From: Clitopilus passeckerianus | Lineage: Eukaryota; Basidiomycota; Agaricomycetes; Agaricales; Entolomataceae | Direction of reading: 5' to 3' | NCBI GenBank assembly: GCA_944990035.1 | Contig: CALYLX010000071.1 | Coordinates: 310,001-374,000, forward strand | DNA: 64,000 nucleotides | Shown: one piece after another, positions 33,325 to 44,643 of the stretch | Position numbering within the stretch: position 1 is the first letter of the stretch | Layout: every line of letters starts with the position of its first letter | The notes under the pieces: model-generated | Told to the model about the DNA's origin: nothing | The model's input: only the letters and a program-made list of their open reading frames with translations | The model's database searches: none | Position numbers and translations under genes: made by a program

Positions 33325-34549
33325 ATGTCGTATGTTCAAGTCGAGGCAGATGACGTGCGTAGACTTCCGACGATTTACATGTAGCTTGAGCCCTGATTAT
33401 TTGCATCTAGCGATTAGAGGAGGGGCCGGAAGGCTTGCAGTTCAAATGTAATTTCTTTCAACAGTTTGGTCGAAAATAACGACGTTGACGGCGCCATAAC
33501 AGCCTTCTTAGGTGCCGAGACCGGTGGAGGAAATGGGCCAGCTGGAGCTCGTTCGCCTGGTGTGGGCAGAGCCGACCGTGGTATGCGATAACCTTTCGGT
33601 GACCCTACATCGAGCACCCAAACTGACATCGCAACACCAGGCTATCTAGCAGATGAGACTACACGGAAAGGCTCGTCTGCATTTTGGAACTTGGAATATT
33701 ACCAACCATACTTTGACGTTGATACCCAGACGGTTCGTGATAACTACCATTACCTGCCAAGAAGGGTACAACTGGACAACCCATAATAGGTTCTACAACG
33801 CTGCTATGGAACTCTGCTGCCTACTTCAACGAATTATCTTTCAACCCACCTCAACCCAGCAGACCTCTACGGCCCCTTCTGGACATTAACAACTCTCATT
33901 TTTGCGTTGTTCCTATCTTCAAGTTTGGGTGCTTCAATAGCTGCCTACCTATCCGCACCGGGCGAAGCATACGACTACGACTTCCAACTGCTTTCCATAG
34001 CAGTTTCTCTCGTATATGCCTATGGTCTTGGCCTTCCCGTTCTCTTATGGCTAGCACTCAGATATTTGGGTGTGGGAGAATGGAGTGTCGTAGAAGCCAT
34101 AGCAATTTGGGGTTATGCACAATTTGTGTGGATACCGGTTTCGGTAAGGATTTTCTCTAGCCCAGGTATATGGCAGATAGCTTAATGTGATAATAGGTTT
34201 TATGCGTTGCTCCAGTGCCAATGCTGCGATGGGGCCTCGTCTTCTTGGCCTTTGGTTCTTCTGGCTACTTCCTCGTCAGAAACGTTTACCCTATTCTTGC
34301 AACCGTAGGTTCTGGTTACATGGCATTTTGGTCTCCCGCTCATTGGAAGGTTTCTAGGCTGAAGCCAAAGCAACGCGTCTCCTGATTATCGCAGTCGCAA
34401 TGCTGCATGCCGCACTTGCACTGACCTTCAAGGTCCTCTTTTTCAGCTATTACGTTGTCGACAAGATCGGTGCGGATTTGCCACTTCCCGGCGGTGATAG
34501 CCCAGCAACAAATACTACCGCTGCTGCGGTCGTAAGAGGTTTATTCTGA
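33325..34549 (+). CDS. YIP1: YIP1-family Golgi membrane protein
   Basis: The raw frame looks broken, but five or six short introns restore a clean protein. It begins MSYVQVEADD, spliced (33355-33411) to RLEEGPEGLQFK. The next splice (about 33449-33503) gives SFLGAETGGG, and another (about 33578-33640) gives GYLADETTRKGS. Then come FWNLEYYQPYFDVDTQT, spliced to VLQRCYGTLLPTS. The membrane half reads PADLYGPFWTLTTLIFAL, YGLGLPVLLWLALRYLGV, WGYAQFVWIPVS, then RWGLVFLAFGSSGYFL and ALTFKVLFFSYYVV. It ends VVRGLF-stop. YEY/PYFDVDTQTVLxR and DLYGPFW are family hallmarks. Yip1 proteins have five TM helices and bind Rab GTPases in ER-to-Golgi traffic. It is convergent with the GH5 gene (91 bp between stops). 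Confidence 0.85.
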
Positions 34550-34640
34550 GTGTTCGACTACAGAAAGCTCCGTTGTAATAGTAGCATTTGCAAAAATGGA
34601 GGACAACCTTAACATTTCCTGTACTACTGCTACCCCACCC

Positions 34641-36217
34641 TTATGAGTCTCCGTCAATTTCCGGCCAGCTGAACTGCCCAACATGCGTCCTCGTAGCAAT
34701 GGACGCAGCCTTGAGGGTAGACCAGGTTGGTTCGTCGGTCCAGACCTATCCATCCATGTGAGTCGGAACGAACGGGGGGATGTGATTAAACAAACCTCAT
34801 AATCGCTCGAACCCTTTCCAGGCTTGACAATCTCCCAGTACATCCAGGGTACTCCAGTCTTGATCAAGAGGTCGGTGACAGCCTTGATCTGGCTCTGCTT
34901 GCTGCTGCCAGTTGCGCCGAACTCCTCGTAGATCATCCGTTTACCGGACTGGGCGGCCAGAGGTTTGGCTGCGTCGATGTGGGAGCCAACGTATGAGGGG
35001 TCGACATTGTAATCGTGGAGGGCAATGATTTGGAGGGAAGGGCAGCTGTTATTGGGGCATGAGCATTGATTGACCGGGTAGTGGAGTAGTTACGGTGTAG
35101 CTCACCTCCAGAACTGGGATTGAAGAGAAGTAGGGAGGTCAGTGCCTCCACCAGTAGAAATCTGTATACCGGTGTTTCCAAGAACGGACCGAATGACGGC
35201 AGCTCGCCCACACCTAACAAAGACGTCAAGGTGTGCATTTTTGTCCCTTCAGTTCGGAAGGTGGACTTACCACCAGTCGGGCGCCACCTGGTTCATATGT
35301 CCCATTCCTTCGTTCTGAATCTCAAAGGAGAAGATAGCGTCTACAGCCAGCAATTAGCGAAACATAAAGGGCTTGTAAGTAGAGAAAGTCGTACCGGAAA
35401 GCTGATGCCAGGGGATACCGAAGTTTGGAGACTTGAAGTTAAGAATGTGGCGGAGGCGGTTGTCGTACTGTAGAACGTGATTCCGATGAGAGTTGGGCAA
35501 CGCTTCAGTCGGATTTTCAACATACGTCGGCGATGGCATTGGTGTTGGTGTAGAAAGTAGACGAATCTGGGACTCCGTTGGTACAGCCAGTCACGGGGAG
35601 CTTGTATTTGGCAACGTATGCATCGGTATCCCAGCAGCCAAGAGCGTATCGGTCGTGCATGGCAATGACGAGCTTGATATCTGGGAACCATCATGTCAAT
35701 GGAGAGCCGCTGCATGGATGGAGACCTAGTTGCCTCGAGCATGAGCTTCGACCGCAAGCTGATCGATTGCCTTGAGGACTGTATCATCATATGAACCGAC
35801 TGCAGCAGGGAAATGTTCCGTAAGTGGCCCTATTGTAGGGAAGAGAGTTCAGGTTCTCATACCTGTGACGGTTTCTAGATCATTTATTGCGCTAGCACTG
35901 GAGCCTTTGTCACCAGCTGCTATTCTTGCGATGAAAATACGGAGAACTAAAGACAGCTGGTCAGTTTATCCTAAGGCAAATCAAGTCCGAACGTACGTTT
36001 CATGTCCGCACCAGCCATTGCATCTAGCACTGCGATACGATCTGGTTGCTGTAGATGAGTTAGATTCTTCTACTAATGGTAGAAATGCTAATACGCTTAC
36101 AGAAAGGGCCCATAAGAAGTATGAGTTGGCCCCGGCAAAGTCGTTGGCAGCTACCAGGAAAGGCGAGAGGGCGAGGGTGAGTGCAAGCAACAGAAACGTT
36201 TTCACAGATGGCGACAT
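34641..36217 (-). CDS. Secreted GH5 glycoside hydrolase (beta-mannanase-like)
   Basis: The start at 36217 gives MSPSVKTFLLLALTLALSP, a signal peptide ending near VAA|NDF. The mature N-terminus NDFAGANSYFLWALS is typical of fungal GH5 mannanase-like enzymes. Later exons read QPDRIAVLDAMAGADMK, VLRIFIARI, IKLVIAMHDRYALGCWDTDAY, and AIFSFEIQNEGMGHMN (about 35290-35340), where NE carries the acid/base Glu. MIYEEFGATGSSK (about 34900-34936) carries the nucleophile Glu. The last exon, after an intron at about 34738-34797, reads VWTDEPTWSTLKAASI and ends EIDGDS-stop. Both catalytic Glu are present. Family members act on mannan or related beta-linked polysaccharide outside the cell. Confidence 0.82.
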
Positions 36218-36967
36218 GTTGACGGTCGCGCTCTTGGATACGGTTTGAAACTGGGCCATTTTATACGTCGACACGTCAACAGCTGAGAATAGCAGCCGGC
36301 TGGAGAGCAGTAATCAAGCGATTCGTCGCTCCCGCTCGCCATGAGGAACACTGCAGCTTTGCGACGTTGATAGGAGTCGACGAACGCAGGTTTGATGCTA
36401 ATTTTCCTCGAAGCATATGAACTGACGGTACAAGCTGAGCCGGAGGCACCGTTGTTGCATGTCATGAAGTCAGAAGATCCATATTTATCGCGCGAGGAGA
36501 TCACAGGACTCGAACAAATGGATCACAAGATAGCCACCAGGTGCGACTCCAAATTGACGAATCTAAGCGGGGGCTCACTTGACAACTTGACTGGAGCTCT
36601 GATCGGCCTGAGGGAACGACAGGTATTCTGATCTCTTTACACAAGGGCTTGTAGTCTTCGTCGAGAAAGCCTATTGGGGGTTCAAGAAAACAACAAGAAA
36701 TTTTGAGTTTCAGGATGGTATCGTGGTTAAGGCCAACGGGCTTCGGCAATTTCCGTTTAAGATCCCCCTATGGGTCATAAATTCAGAAATTCATTCATGT
36801 GCATAATGCAACAGGGCTGGTGTAATATAAACCCAAAGATGGCGTTCCTTTAGGACTTGGCGTTTGTTGTGGTCACTGTCAAAGTGGCACTGAGCAGTGG
36901 CCAGCCCAACTACTGGAGACCAACGAAGCCGGCAACTCCCGTACCGCACTCCCTGGACCCGACCACC
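36218..36967. other. Intergenic region between GH5 gene and MIC12
   Basis: A plus-strand frame from the ATG at 36395 to 36631 (MLIFLEAYELTVQAEPE...) has protein-like composition (acidic, Leu-rich) but no family match that I know and no convincing splice partner. It may be a gene remnant or chance. Nothing else was seen. Confidence 0.35.
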
Positions 36968-37448
36968 ATGTCCTTCCTTGTGGGCCCAGTTTCAGGCGCA
37001 TTGGTCGCCGGAGGCGTAAGAGATGTTCACCTTCATGTCAACAACGGAATACTTATCATATTTTGTCAGGTATACTATGGGTTTTCGAATTTAATATCAA
37101 CAAGGTCAGCATTCTTCCGACCACTTCCAAGGTCAACTGGGTTGACATCATGAAATGGCAGAACTGAACAGCACCGTCGAGAGTCAGTACTTTCTTGTAT
37201 CCAGTCGTGTTGATCTCTTCCTGACGAAACCTTGCAGCCTGCACGTTCTAAGCGTTCGCCTCACAGAGAATCCCTCCCATGTGCAAGCACCGCCCTCCGC
37301 CGCCTCTCGAGTCACTCAGGCTCCTTTCGCTACGATCATGCAAGGCAAATGGAATGAGGAACTCGCCAATCTGTTCGCCGGCTTTGGAAATATGGATAGA
37401 CGAGTAATAGACTGGGGTCGAAAGGTGTTGTATGGCGAGGATAAATAA
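36968..37448 (+). CDS. MIC12: MICOS complex subunit MIC12/AIM5-like
   Basis: A small protein in three exons. MSFLVGPVSGALVAGG is spliced (about 37016-37068) to VYYGFSNLISTR, a single TM segment with the GxxxG-rich face seen in MICOS proteins. After a longer intron the last exon reads SLHVLSVRLTENP, then APPSAASRVTQAPFATIMQGKWNEEL, VIDWGRKVLYGEDK-stop. Fungal MIC12/AIM5 has this layout: an N-terminal inner-membrane anchor, then LHxLSxRL, a P-rich link and the WN..I..L...WD..V..WGR end. It supports crista junctions in the mitochondrial inner membrane. Length of about 110 residues is normal. The second intron border is uncertain by one small exon. Confidence 0.8.
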
Positions 37449-37685
37449 TCATGGATCATGACACCCGTTCTTTAACGCCCACTCTCTGAAATTTTATTGC
37501 AAGACGCAGGCCAGCTTTAGCGGCTCCCCGTAATGTTCCTGTAGATTGGAGATATCCATGTGTTGGAGGAATTGGGGGCCCCCAGGGGACATGAAGTGAA
37601 GAAAGAAAGTCCGATTCACACAGGGCTCTGCAAGGATGACAACTTGGGGGTTGGATTTCCTTGTGACTAGTACTCCTTTAGCAGA

Positions 37686-37890
37686 TGTGGCAAATGACAA
37701 TAGGGTCTTTCAAAGTTGAAAAGTTTTGTCTCATTAATGGGTATTCCGCTTACCTCCCTTATTCGTCCCTTACTTTAAACAGAGTTTGGCATGTATACTT
37801 TTCACCATTCTCAGTTTCAGACCGAAAAAGGGTCGGGAATGGTGAATAATGGAACCAAACTTTTCAACTTTTCAACCCCCTAATGTTAGA
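37686..37890. repeat. Imperfect inverted repeat with central hairpin at the NLR start
   Basis: The left arm at about 37690-37745 (around GTTGAAAAGTTTTG) matches the reverse complement of about 37845-37888 (around GTTGAAAAGTTTGG) at roughly four of five positions by eye. Between them TTCACCATTC (37801-37810) and GAATGGTGAA (37837-37846) form a perfect 10-bp stem. Inside this are GACC/GGTC (37820-37823, 37831-37834). The putative NLR ATG at 37849 falls inside the right arm. A small MITE-like remnant or a regulatory cruciform are both possible. Confidence 0.55.
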
Positions 37891-40009
37891 GGAAGTCGCA
37901 ATGAAGGATTTGTCTATTACTTGAACTTGAAGTACTCGGGCCCAATAACATTACAATTGAATTTGATGAGTTCACCTAGTTTGGTCCACGAACATGATGC
38001 AACTTCCATAGACGCCATGACTGACTCGCCAGGCCTTTTTGCATATGCAAATGGCGTATCCATGAATCGCCCTGTATTCACGGAGAATCACTATAACTTC
38101 CTTGACCGCGATTCCGGTAAGGCCCTAGCCAGCATCCCGTGAATCACCACGCTGACCATGTTTTCAGAGGAGGTCAGGGAGGCCAGAAAGGCAGAGGAGG
38201 TCAATGAGGCAATGAAGGTGCTGAAGAAACACGTCGCTTTCGGCGCACTATTCAACTCTTCAGAGCGTTATGACGCTCCGAAATGTCATCCGGACACTCG
38301 TGTAGCACTCTTGAATAGCATTGAACAGTGGTCCAAGGATTCTACATCCGCGACCCCGCTGATATGGCTTCGAGGTGCTGCGGGAGCAGGGAAATCCGCC
38401 ATTGCGCAATCAATTGCTGAACGGTTGAACGAACAGAAGGGACTTGCAGCCAGCTTCTTCTTCTGGAGAACAGCCATCCAGCGCAACGAGAGCAAGTATC
38501 TTATCCCCACGCTTGCTTATCAACTCTCTCGCTCAGTTAAAGCGACCCAAAAGCACATAGCAGCTGCTCTCCAAGATGACATAGGCATTTTTGAGAAGGA
38601 TCTGTGGACCCAGACTGCAGAACTGATCATTCGTCCCCTCGTGGCCGTGTTCTCAGGGAAGAGGACAGTAACGCCCCTCGTCATTGTAATCGACGGACTA
38701 GACGAGTGTTCCGTTGACTACGAGCACCAAAACCACGAGGATCAACAAAAGGAAATACTTGAGGTCATCACTCGGGCATTGCAGCTAGAGAATCTCCCCA
38801 TACGCTTTCTGATAGCTAGTCGTCCAGAGAGACAGATCCGGGAGTGCTTTGGAAGCCCCCCGCTGAGCATCCTGACGAACCTCGTTGCATTGGGTCAGAG
38901 CCCCGAGTCTGATGCCGATATACAGCTGTATATCGAATGCAAATTCGACGAGATACGACGTCGACATCCATCCCTCGGCCCAGCCTGGCCGCCCCCCGAT
39001 GTGATTCCTGAGCTTGTTCGCAAGTCTTCGGGACACTTTGTGTACGCTGCAGTCGTCATGCGCCACCTCGAATCTCCTCGCACAGATCCAACGGCAGGAC
39101 TTCAATGGATTATGGGCCTCAAATCCCTACCAGACGACAGTGACCGGCCCTTTGCGGTTCTCGATGCACTCTACATCCACATCCTTAAGGGAATAATCCC
39201 GCGGTCTCTTCCCGTGGTCGTCAGCATCTTCGAACTTATGCTATTTCATCAATTCGATCGCTGGCTATTCACTGATATCCACGCGGGGCCTTCACCCGCC
39301 TTCATTGCAAGATATCTGTTTCACACTATCCAGCAGGTTTACATGCACCTAATCGATCTCCACTCAATCCTAGAGATCCCTCCGGAGGTTGCGGGCAGCC
39401 TGGAGGGCGTCCCAATATCATTTATCCATGCGTCGTTCAGTGACTTCCTCACAGATCCAGCTCGCTCCGGCTCTTTCTTCCTGGACAAACCCCAAGCCTT
39501 GCTTCATCTTCAGCTAGTTCGGTTAAAGCATCTGTTTATTCAGACCCTCTCAAAAGACGGCGGCAAATCCTCTCGTTACAATGAAAAGGGTTTTGCTAGA
39601 GAGCTACGTCTAGGGCTAGTGCCTAACCCTTGGCCCCTTCCACCCAGCCAAGAGTTGGCGAATGGAATTCAAGCTTTGATAAGTACAGACAAAAAAGTGC
39701 TCGTTCGGTACCTTAAGGACAACCAGCTGGATCACTTGGGCGTTCAACGGAACAGCGACATCTTGACACAGTTCATCCCGGACCAAAATTGCCGAAACGT
39801 TGTTAGGAAGTATCTAAAGGTATCGTTCTTTTGGCTTTCGTCTATCTATCGGGACCTGACTTAGATGCACGTAGACCTGTGGGATCACCCAAAATCAGGT
39901 TCTGAGGGAGCTATGGTGGCTGAAGAAAGGGCATGACCCGAATATAGAGGAAACAGACAACCCCATACGGAGGACCTCTAGTCTGCTAGGCAAATTATTT
40001 CACTTCTAA
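37849..40009 (+). CDS. NACHT-domain NLR (NWD2-like), no repeat domain
   Basis: Exon 1 starts MEPNFSTFQPPNVRG at 37849 and ends NHYNFLDRDS. A textbook intron (GTAAGG..CTGACC..TTTTCAG, 38116-38166) joins it to EEVREARKAEEVNEAM, a short helix. The NACHT domain opens FGALFNSSERYDAPKCHPDTR. Walker A is RGAAGAGKSAIAQS (about 38370-38410), FFFWRT follows, and Walker B is LVIVIDGLDECS (about 38685-38715). RPERQIRECF is the sensor region, and FIHASFSDFLTDPARS the typical NWD2 helix. The large exon could stop at 39862-39864, but an intron 39820-39898 adds VLRELWWLKKGHDPN and a stop at 40007-40009. No WD40, ankyrin or TPR repeats follow. Such NLRs are candidate non-self or stress sensors in mushrooms. 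Confidence 0.8.
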
Positions 40010-40235
40010 ACCGCCCTTTGAGATTGTCATTCAACAAAGCTCCTTACTATATACACTATGGTGATTAAATTTGACTTGAACTACAGTAAGAGATGTACAA
40101 TTGGCCCTGTGAACGTTGTAGATTGTGGGAATTGGTGTCTCGCACGAGCATATTAGATATCGCCGACCGCATGGTGGCATATAGAGCGAACCACCAACGA
40201 CGATGAAGAGGGTGGGTAAGGCTCAGAAGACCCTG

Positions 40236-41071
40236 TCAGCTCGGTTCCGTGTACACTTCGTCTTCATAGGCATGCTTTGCGTTCTGATCTCCAGCTGCAA
40301 TATTTTCCGAATATCCACCCCCATGTTGGCTTGGGCTAAGCCAGATGGAGATGACACTTCCAATAGCTAGAAGGGGAAGTGTGGTGAGGATTCACATCGG
40401 CTTTGAGAGCGGCAAATGAACTGACAAAGGGCAATCAGAACGGCAGATAATGCGATCTGAACCTTCCCAAGCAAGCAGAACCCATCAGCTAACCCGTCAG
40501 AATCACCCTTGAAGTTGCACTCCTTGGGCGTTTCAACTGCGAACATGATGAGGAATACTTTGGTGGGTTAGGTTAGGCTATAGATCGAGCTCTCTTTGCA
40601 TTAGAACTTTGAACACGAACCTAGCCAAACAACAGCTAACCCTAAAAAGACGGCGAGATGCGATGAGATCCTCGCGACTAAGTGAGTTGCTCGTGGCCGG
40701 CCATTGAAATACAACCTTGAATGAGGTTGCGTTTGAACGTGAGCTCCTTTGGATATATCTAAGCCAAGAGATATCCTTACATGACGCTTGTTCCGGCTGA
40801 AGTCCCGATTGCAAATGGCAGACACACTGCTGAGAAGTACTCTGCGTTCCGATGATAAGAGACTATATCGTTGTGGTATTAGGGAGATCACTTGCTTATA
40901 TATGATGCAATGACTGGCCATATAGCTGAAATGAAGCTCACGCCAAATTGAGCTAAACCGGCAACCAGTATCAGACCTAAAGCACAGTTTCAATTAGCGC
41001 ATCTTATCGAGAACACCCGGCCAGAACTGACTGTAAAATGTTGTCCGAAGTGCAAACGGATTGGCGGGCAT
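40236..41071 (-). CDS. Small polytopic membrane protein, tandem copy C
   Basis: The start at 41071 reads MPANPFALRTTFY, spliced to SLILVAGLAQFGVSFISAIW and PVIASYISK. Later exons give EYFSAVCLPFAIGTSAG, HLAVFLGLAVVWLGS, ETPKECNFKGDSDGLADGF and ALSAVLIALCQ. The last exon reads LLAIGSVISIWLSPSQHGGG, then an acidic tail DEVYTEPS-stop. Four or five TM segments and a Cys-containing loop are present. It is a clear paralogue of 41778-42532, with the same exon order and loop motif (SKEC/PKEC N..G.SDG). I do not know the family. Confidence 0.6.
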
Positions 41072-41777
41072 GTTGAAAACTTCACTGGCAAGTTGGGAGC
41101 AAGCATGGTAAGATCACCGTTCCCTGGTCTTTATAGTCCCGGTTTGATATTGATCTAGACGATGTAGTAGATCCGTTTCCGTTGCATAGCTGGTGACGCC
41201 AAGACTCCGATATTACTATCAGAGAGCGTTAAATGTTCCTTGCCAAGGTATTATTTGGCTGTAGCGTCCGATACTTCTGCACTTCGTTGATAGTGGACCA
41301 AGCCCCTGGATCCAGAGGACTGGCTTGACCTGGCTCCAAGCTATTGCTGTTATATTCGGCCCGATATCTGGTTGGGTTGCCGCCTGGGTTGAATGCGGCA
41401 TCAAAGTCTGCGCTCATGGCCCAGGGACCGCTACGAAGCCTGAGTCAAGTAACAACTCGAAGGCGTACTCCCAGGCATCCTCAGTCTTCCTGGAGTTGGC
41501 GCTGGGTAGGTGCAGCGCCTATTAACCATATCGATTAACAACTGTGTTTGAGTGCAAGGCAGTCCGTACATGGAACGTCGTCGTGGGTCTAAATTGAAGG
41601 GCGCTAATAGCCGAACATCATCAGCAGCAAATATCCTGATTAATATTTGTGAAGGTCCGTTAGCGCCCAGGAAGCAATGTGTATAGTATAATTTAACTGG
41701 TCCTCAGAAATGAGAATTTTTCAAAGTCCATTCACATCTGATCTATGAATACAGCCCAGAGTCCCATCAGCTCGGAG
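41072..41777. other. Intergenic region between tandem copies C and D
   Basis: Holds a 62-codon minus-strand frame (41229-41417: MSADFDAAFNPGGNPTRY...) preceded by another coding-like stretch (EDAWEYAFELLLDSG, about 41425-41490). Together they may be exons of a small unknown gene or a remnant. GGGCGCTAA (41599-41607) and TTAGCGCCC (41660-41668) form a 9-bp inverted repeat. Part of the region (around GCCAAGACTCCGAT and ATGTTCCTTGCCAAG) is repeated upstream of copy D, showing the duplicated unit included the promoter. Confidence 0.4.
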
Positions 41778-42532
41778 TCAGTCCCGCGTATTGGAGGCAG
41801 ATTCCAAGTTCTTGACGTTTTCCGAAAGTTCGCCACCACGCCGCCTTGCGCTGAGCCAAATCAAGACAACGCTTCCGGCCGCTAGAAGAAAAGGTTCAAT
41901 GTAATTCTCGAACAGGAAGGCAGAGAAGGGTCGGACTGACAGAGGGTAACAAGAACAGCGCACAAAGCAATTTGGATCTTTCCAAAGTAGCAAAATGCCT
42001 CGGCCATCCCGTCAGAATGGCCTGTATAGTTACATTCTTTGGATGTTTCAGCGGCAAACATGACGACAAATACTAGCGCGTGTTAGATTGAACCCGAGCT
42101 CTAATTTGCACTTGAACACGAACCAAACCAAATGACGGCGAATCCTGAGAAGAGTGCTACACGCAATGTTTGGTTTGCGCACGCCCTGGATTGAAGTTGT
42201 GTGTGAGTTCTTGGAACACAGCAGGGCTACGAGAGATACTTACATGACGCTTGCCAGCAGAGAAGTCACGAGTGCAAAGGGGACGCAGACGGCCGTAAAG
42301 TACTCTGAGCTGGGATAAGAAACTGGATCGTTGAGGGCACTAAGGGTCACACTTGCTCATATAGGATGCAGTGACAGGCCACAATGCAGAAATGAAGCAC
42401 AATCCAATCTGGGCTAGGCCGGTAAGAAATATCAGAGCTTAGAACACACCTCAGTACTCGCATTAGGCTATCAAATGTGGCTAGTAACTGACAGCAAAAT
42501 ATTGTCCGGAGTGTAGACAGATGGGACGACAT
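41778..42532 (-). CDS. Small polytopic membrane protein, tandem copy D
   Basis: Paralogue of copy C. The start at 42532 reads MSSHLSTLRTIFC, spliced to SLIFLTGLAQIGLCFISALWPV and TASYMS. Next come EYFTAVCVPFALVTSLLASVM, LFSGFAVIWFGS, ETSKECNYTGHSDGMAEAF and IQIALCAVLVTLCQ. The last exon (41778-41940) reads LLAAGSVVLIWLSARRRGGEL and ends SASNTRD-stop. An ATG ten codons upstream (42562) is also possible. Conserved exon borders with copy C mark tandem duplication. Function is unknown. Confidence 0.6.
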
Positions 42533-42856
42533 GTTTGAGAGATTACGGGCAGCCAAAGACAAGGAACGAAGAAGCGAAGATTATCGTTCCTTGTATTGGC
42601 TCTTTAGCGTCCTCGTTTTATCTTAGTCTCGACGGTGGGGACCCATCCCCGCTGCGCAGCTATTGTAGGCCAAGACTCCGATGTCTGAGTGTGCGTGGTA
42701 CTGCAGTGTCAACGAATATGTTCCTTGCCAAGATTTCCTATGATGGCTGTGGCTGATATTTTCCCGAGCGACCTCGACGACGTCACTCCCTCGGATAGCT
42801 CTGTGCAGTACGGATAGTTAGATTCCCAGGTTTAGCTCCAAAAGAACTAGTATTCA
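42533..42856. other. Intergenic region upstream of copy D
   Basis: Promoter of copy D and 3' flank of the broken F-box gene. It shares short blocks (GCCAAGACTCCGAT at about 42669; ATGTTCCTTGCCAAG at about 42718) with the copy C promoter. No gene was seen. Confidence 0.45.
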
Positions 42857-44643
42857 TTAATGGCTGACAGAATTATACAAAAATGTTGTAGATCGCTGTC
42901 GATTAGAATGAGGGTCATGCCGGAGGCTGCATTCATGTCTATGAACTGCTACCAAGTCGGGTAGCAACTTGAAGATACGGTCCCAAGCTTCCACAAGCGC
43001 TTCTGAAGAGACTGCCCGCATTGTAAAAACGGTCGGAAATAATCTTTGATCAGGGTAGAGGTTTGGGAACATGAAGGAAAGCGTGACGGCGACTTTTGGC
43101 GGATCGCTGAGGGGCGAATTGAGTGGATAAAGCTGATGTAATTTTTATGTGGTTGAACCCCAGGTGATGGGATGGTTGGATAATACGGATCGAACTCAAG
43201 GGCGAGCCTCTCAAGATCTGGGCAGGAAGATGCATACACAGCAAGATCTTGAAGGCATAATTTGGGAGTGGAAGGCAGGTCGGGTAATCTGCAATGATAT
43301 AACAGCAGGCTCTTGAGCTGGGGCCAGGTTTTTGCGAATTCGTGTACAAATGGTCTGTCGAGGTCGAAGCCAGATGCGCTGCTGAGCTCTAAATGGACAA
43401 AATTCGAGAACCGAAATAGTTCACGAAGCGGCTGCTGGGACACCCCCTCGCCACGTATCGATCGATCTTTGATGCGAAGGGCTGTAAGAGAGTTGGAGCA
43501 ACATGCAGCTGAAATGCGTGTCAGCAGTGGTCCCACTCGAAGGCTTTGCAGAGGTGAAACTGCAAATAGACTTCCCGAAGACGCATGTGCTGGGCAGCTT
43601 GGAGAAGAGTCGATGCATACGTTGATACCGGACGACTGAAGACGAAGGATTTCCAGTGGAGGAAATGTAGGACCCTGGTTCTTCGGCAGTTCCAAGTCGA
43701 ATCGTTCTTCGACGTACCTCAGCCCCTTCTGCAGGCTCAAGTCTACATCAAGGTTCCTGAGATTTGGAAGCGTTGCCAGGTGTTGAATGGCTTTAGCAGA
43801 CATTCGCCCAACAGTCACCTTGGTAAGATAATTTGAACTGCAGATGAGTTCGGACACTGCTAAGCTATCGAGATCTGTCAGTCCGGGATTGAGCGATACA
43901 TCGTCAATGACGATCCTCTTGAGCTGGGGGCAGCATGAACTGAGGGATACAATGAATTGAGCTCGCTTCAAAGGTGTATCATCCAAGGGGGAAATAGATT
44001 CGTAATGTAGCCTGATATAATGCACGTTTGGACCCAAAACGAGGTGGATAAGTTGTAGTCGTTCCTGGGTGATGCTGTGACGAGGGAAAAGAACATCCCC
44101 GAAGGTTGGGGAACAAACAACGACCCCCGTTGGCAGAGCTGAGAGCTTGACATAACACCGGTCCTTCCTCTGTCTCAACCTCAGCTCGACCGTCATGCTT
44201 GTAATGGATGTAGTCGAGTTCGGGCAGGCTGTAGTATGTTCTGACACGTCGAGCCAGTTCCGTGAATTTTCCCGTATCTGAAGAGATAATAGGGCGACGT
44301 AGGTTCTGGGCGATTGATCAGATTCATTGTTCGCACTTAAAAGAAGGGATACTGACCAGTCGACATTGGGTGGGTTAGCCCTCTAGTCCTCACCAATTCC
44401 GTCCAACGTCTCCTCCCATATATCCAGTGACATGCACTTGACAAGTGGTCGCAACGTAATGATGAGAGACCAAATATAGTCCATGCTTGTCCCGTGAAAC
44501 AAACGGCATGTCAACGACATAGCCTGTAAGGTTGAATTTCTCGAACGTACTATGTCCGCTTCATGTTCGATAACCTCTGGATCTAGAGTCGCATTGAAAC
44601 ATATGTTCGCGATAATCTCTGGTATCTTCAAGCAACGATGCAT
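42857..44643 (-). pseudogene. F-box/LRR protein, copy E, with two frameshifts
   Basis: The first exon starts MHRCLKIPEIIANICF at 44643 (F-box) and continues ALSLTCRLFHGTSMDYIWSLIITLRPLVKC. The second exon begins RRPIISSDTGKFTELARRVRTYY, then LSSANGGRCLFPNL. At about 44095-44112 the frame must change to continue the family sequence (DVLFPRHSITQERLQLIHLVLG). The next ~330 codons are open and show LRR-like Leu spacing (LATLPNLRNLDVDLSL, HLELSSASG). At about 43141-43147, in a run of five T (A on the coding strand), a second shift is needed to reach SDPPKVAVTLSFMFPNLY, which aligns with copies F and G. No intron explains either shift. It is either a recent pseudogene or two sequence errors. Confidence 0.6.

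Noticed and set aside
33450..33640. Stops inside the YIP1-family gene, first read as a pseudogene
   Set aside because: Introns at about 33449-33503 and 33578-33640, plus one at about 33731-33788, remove all stops and restore the family sequence.
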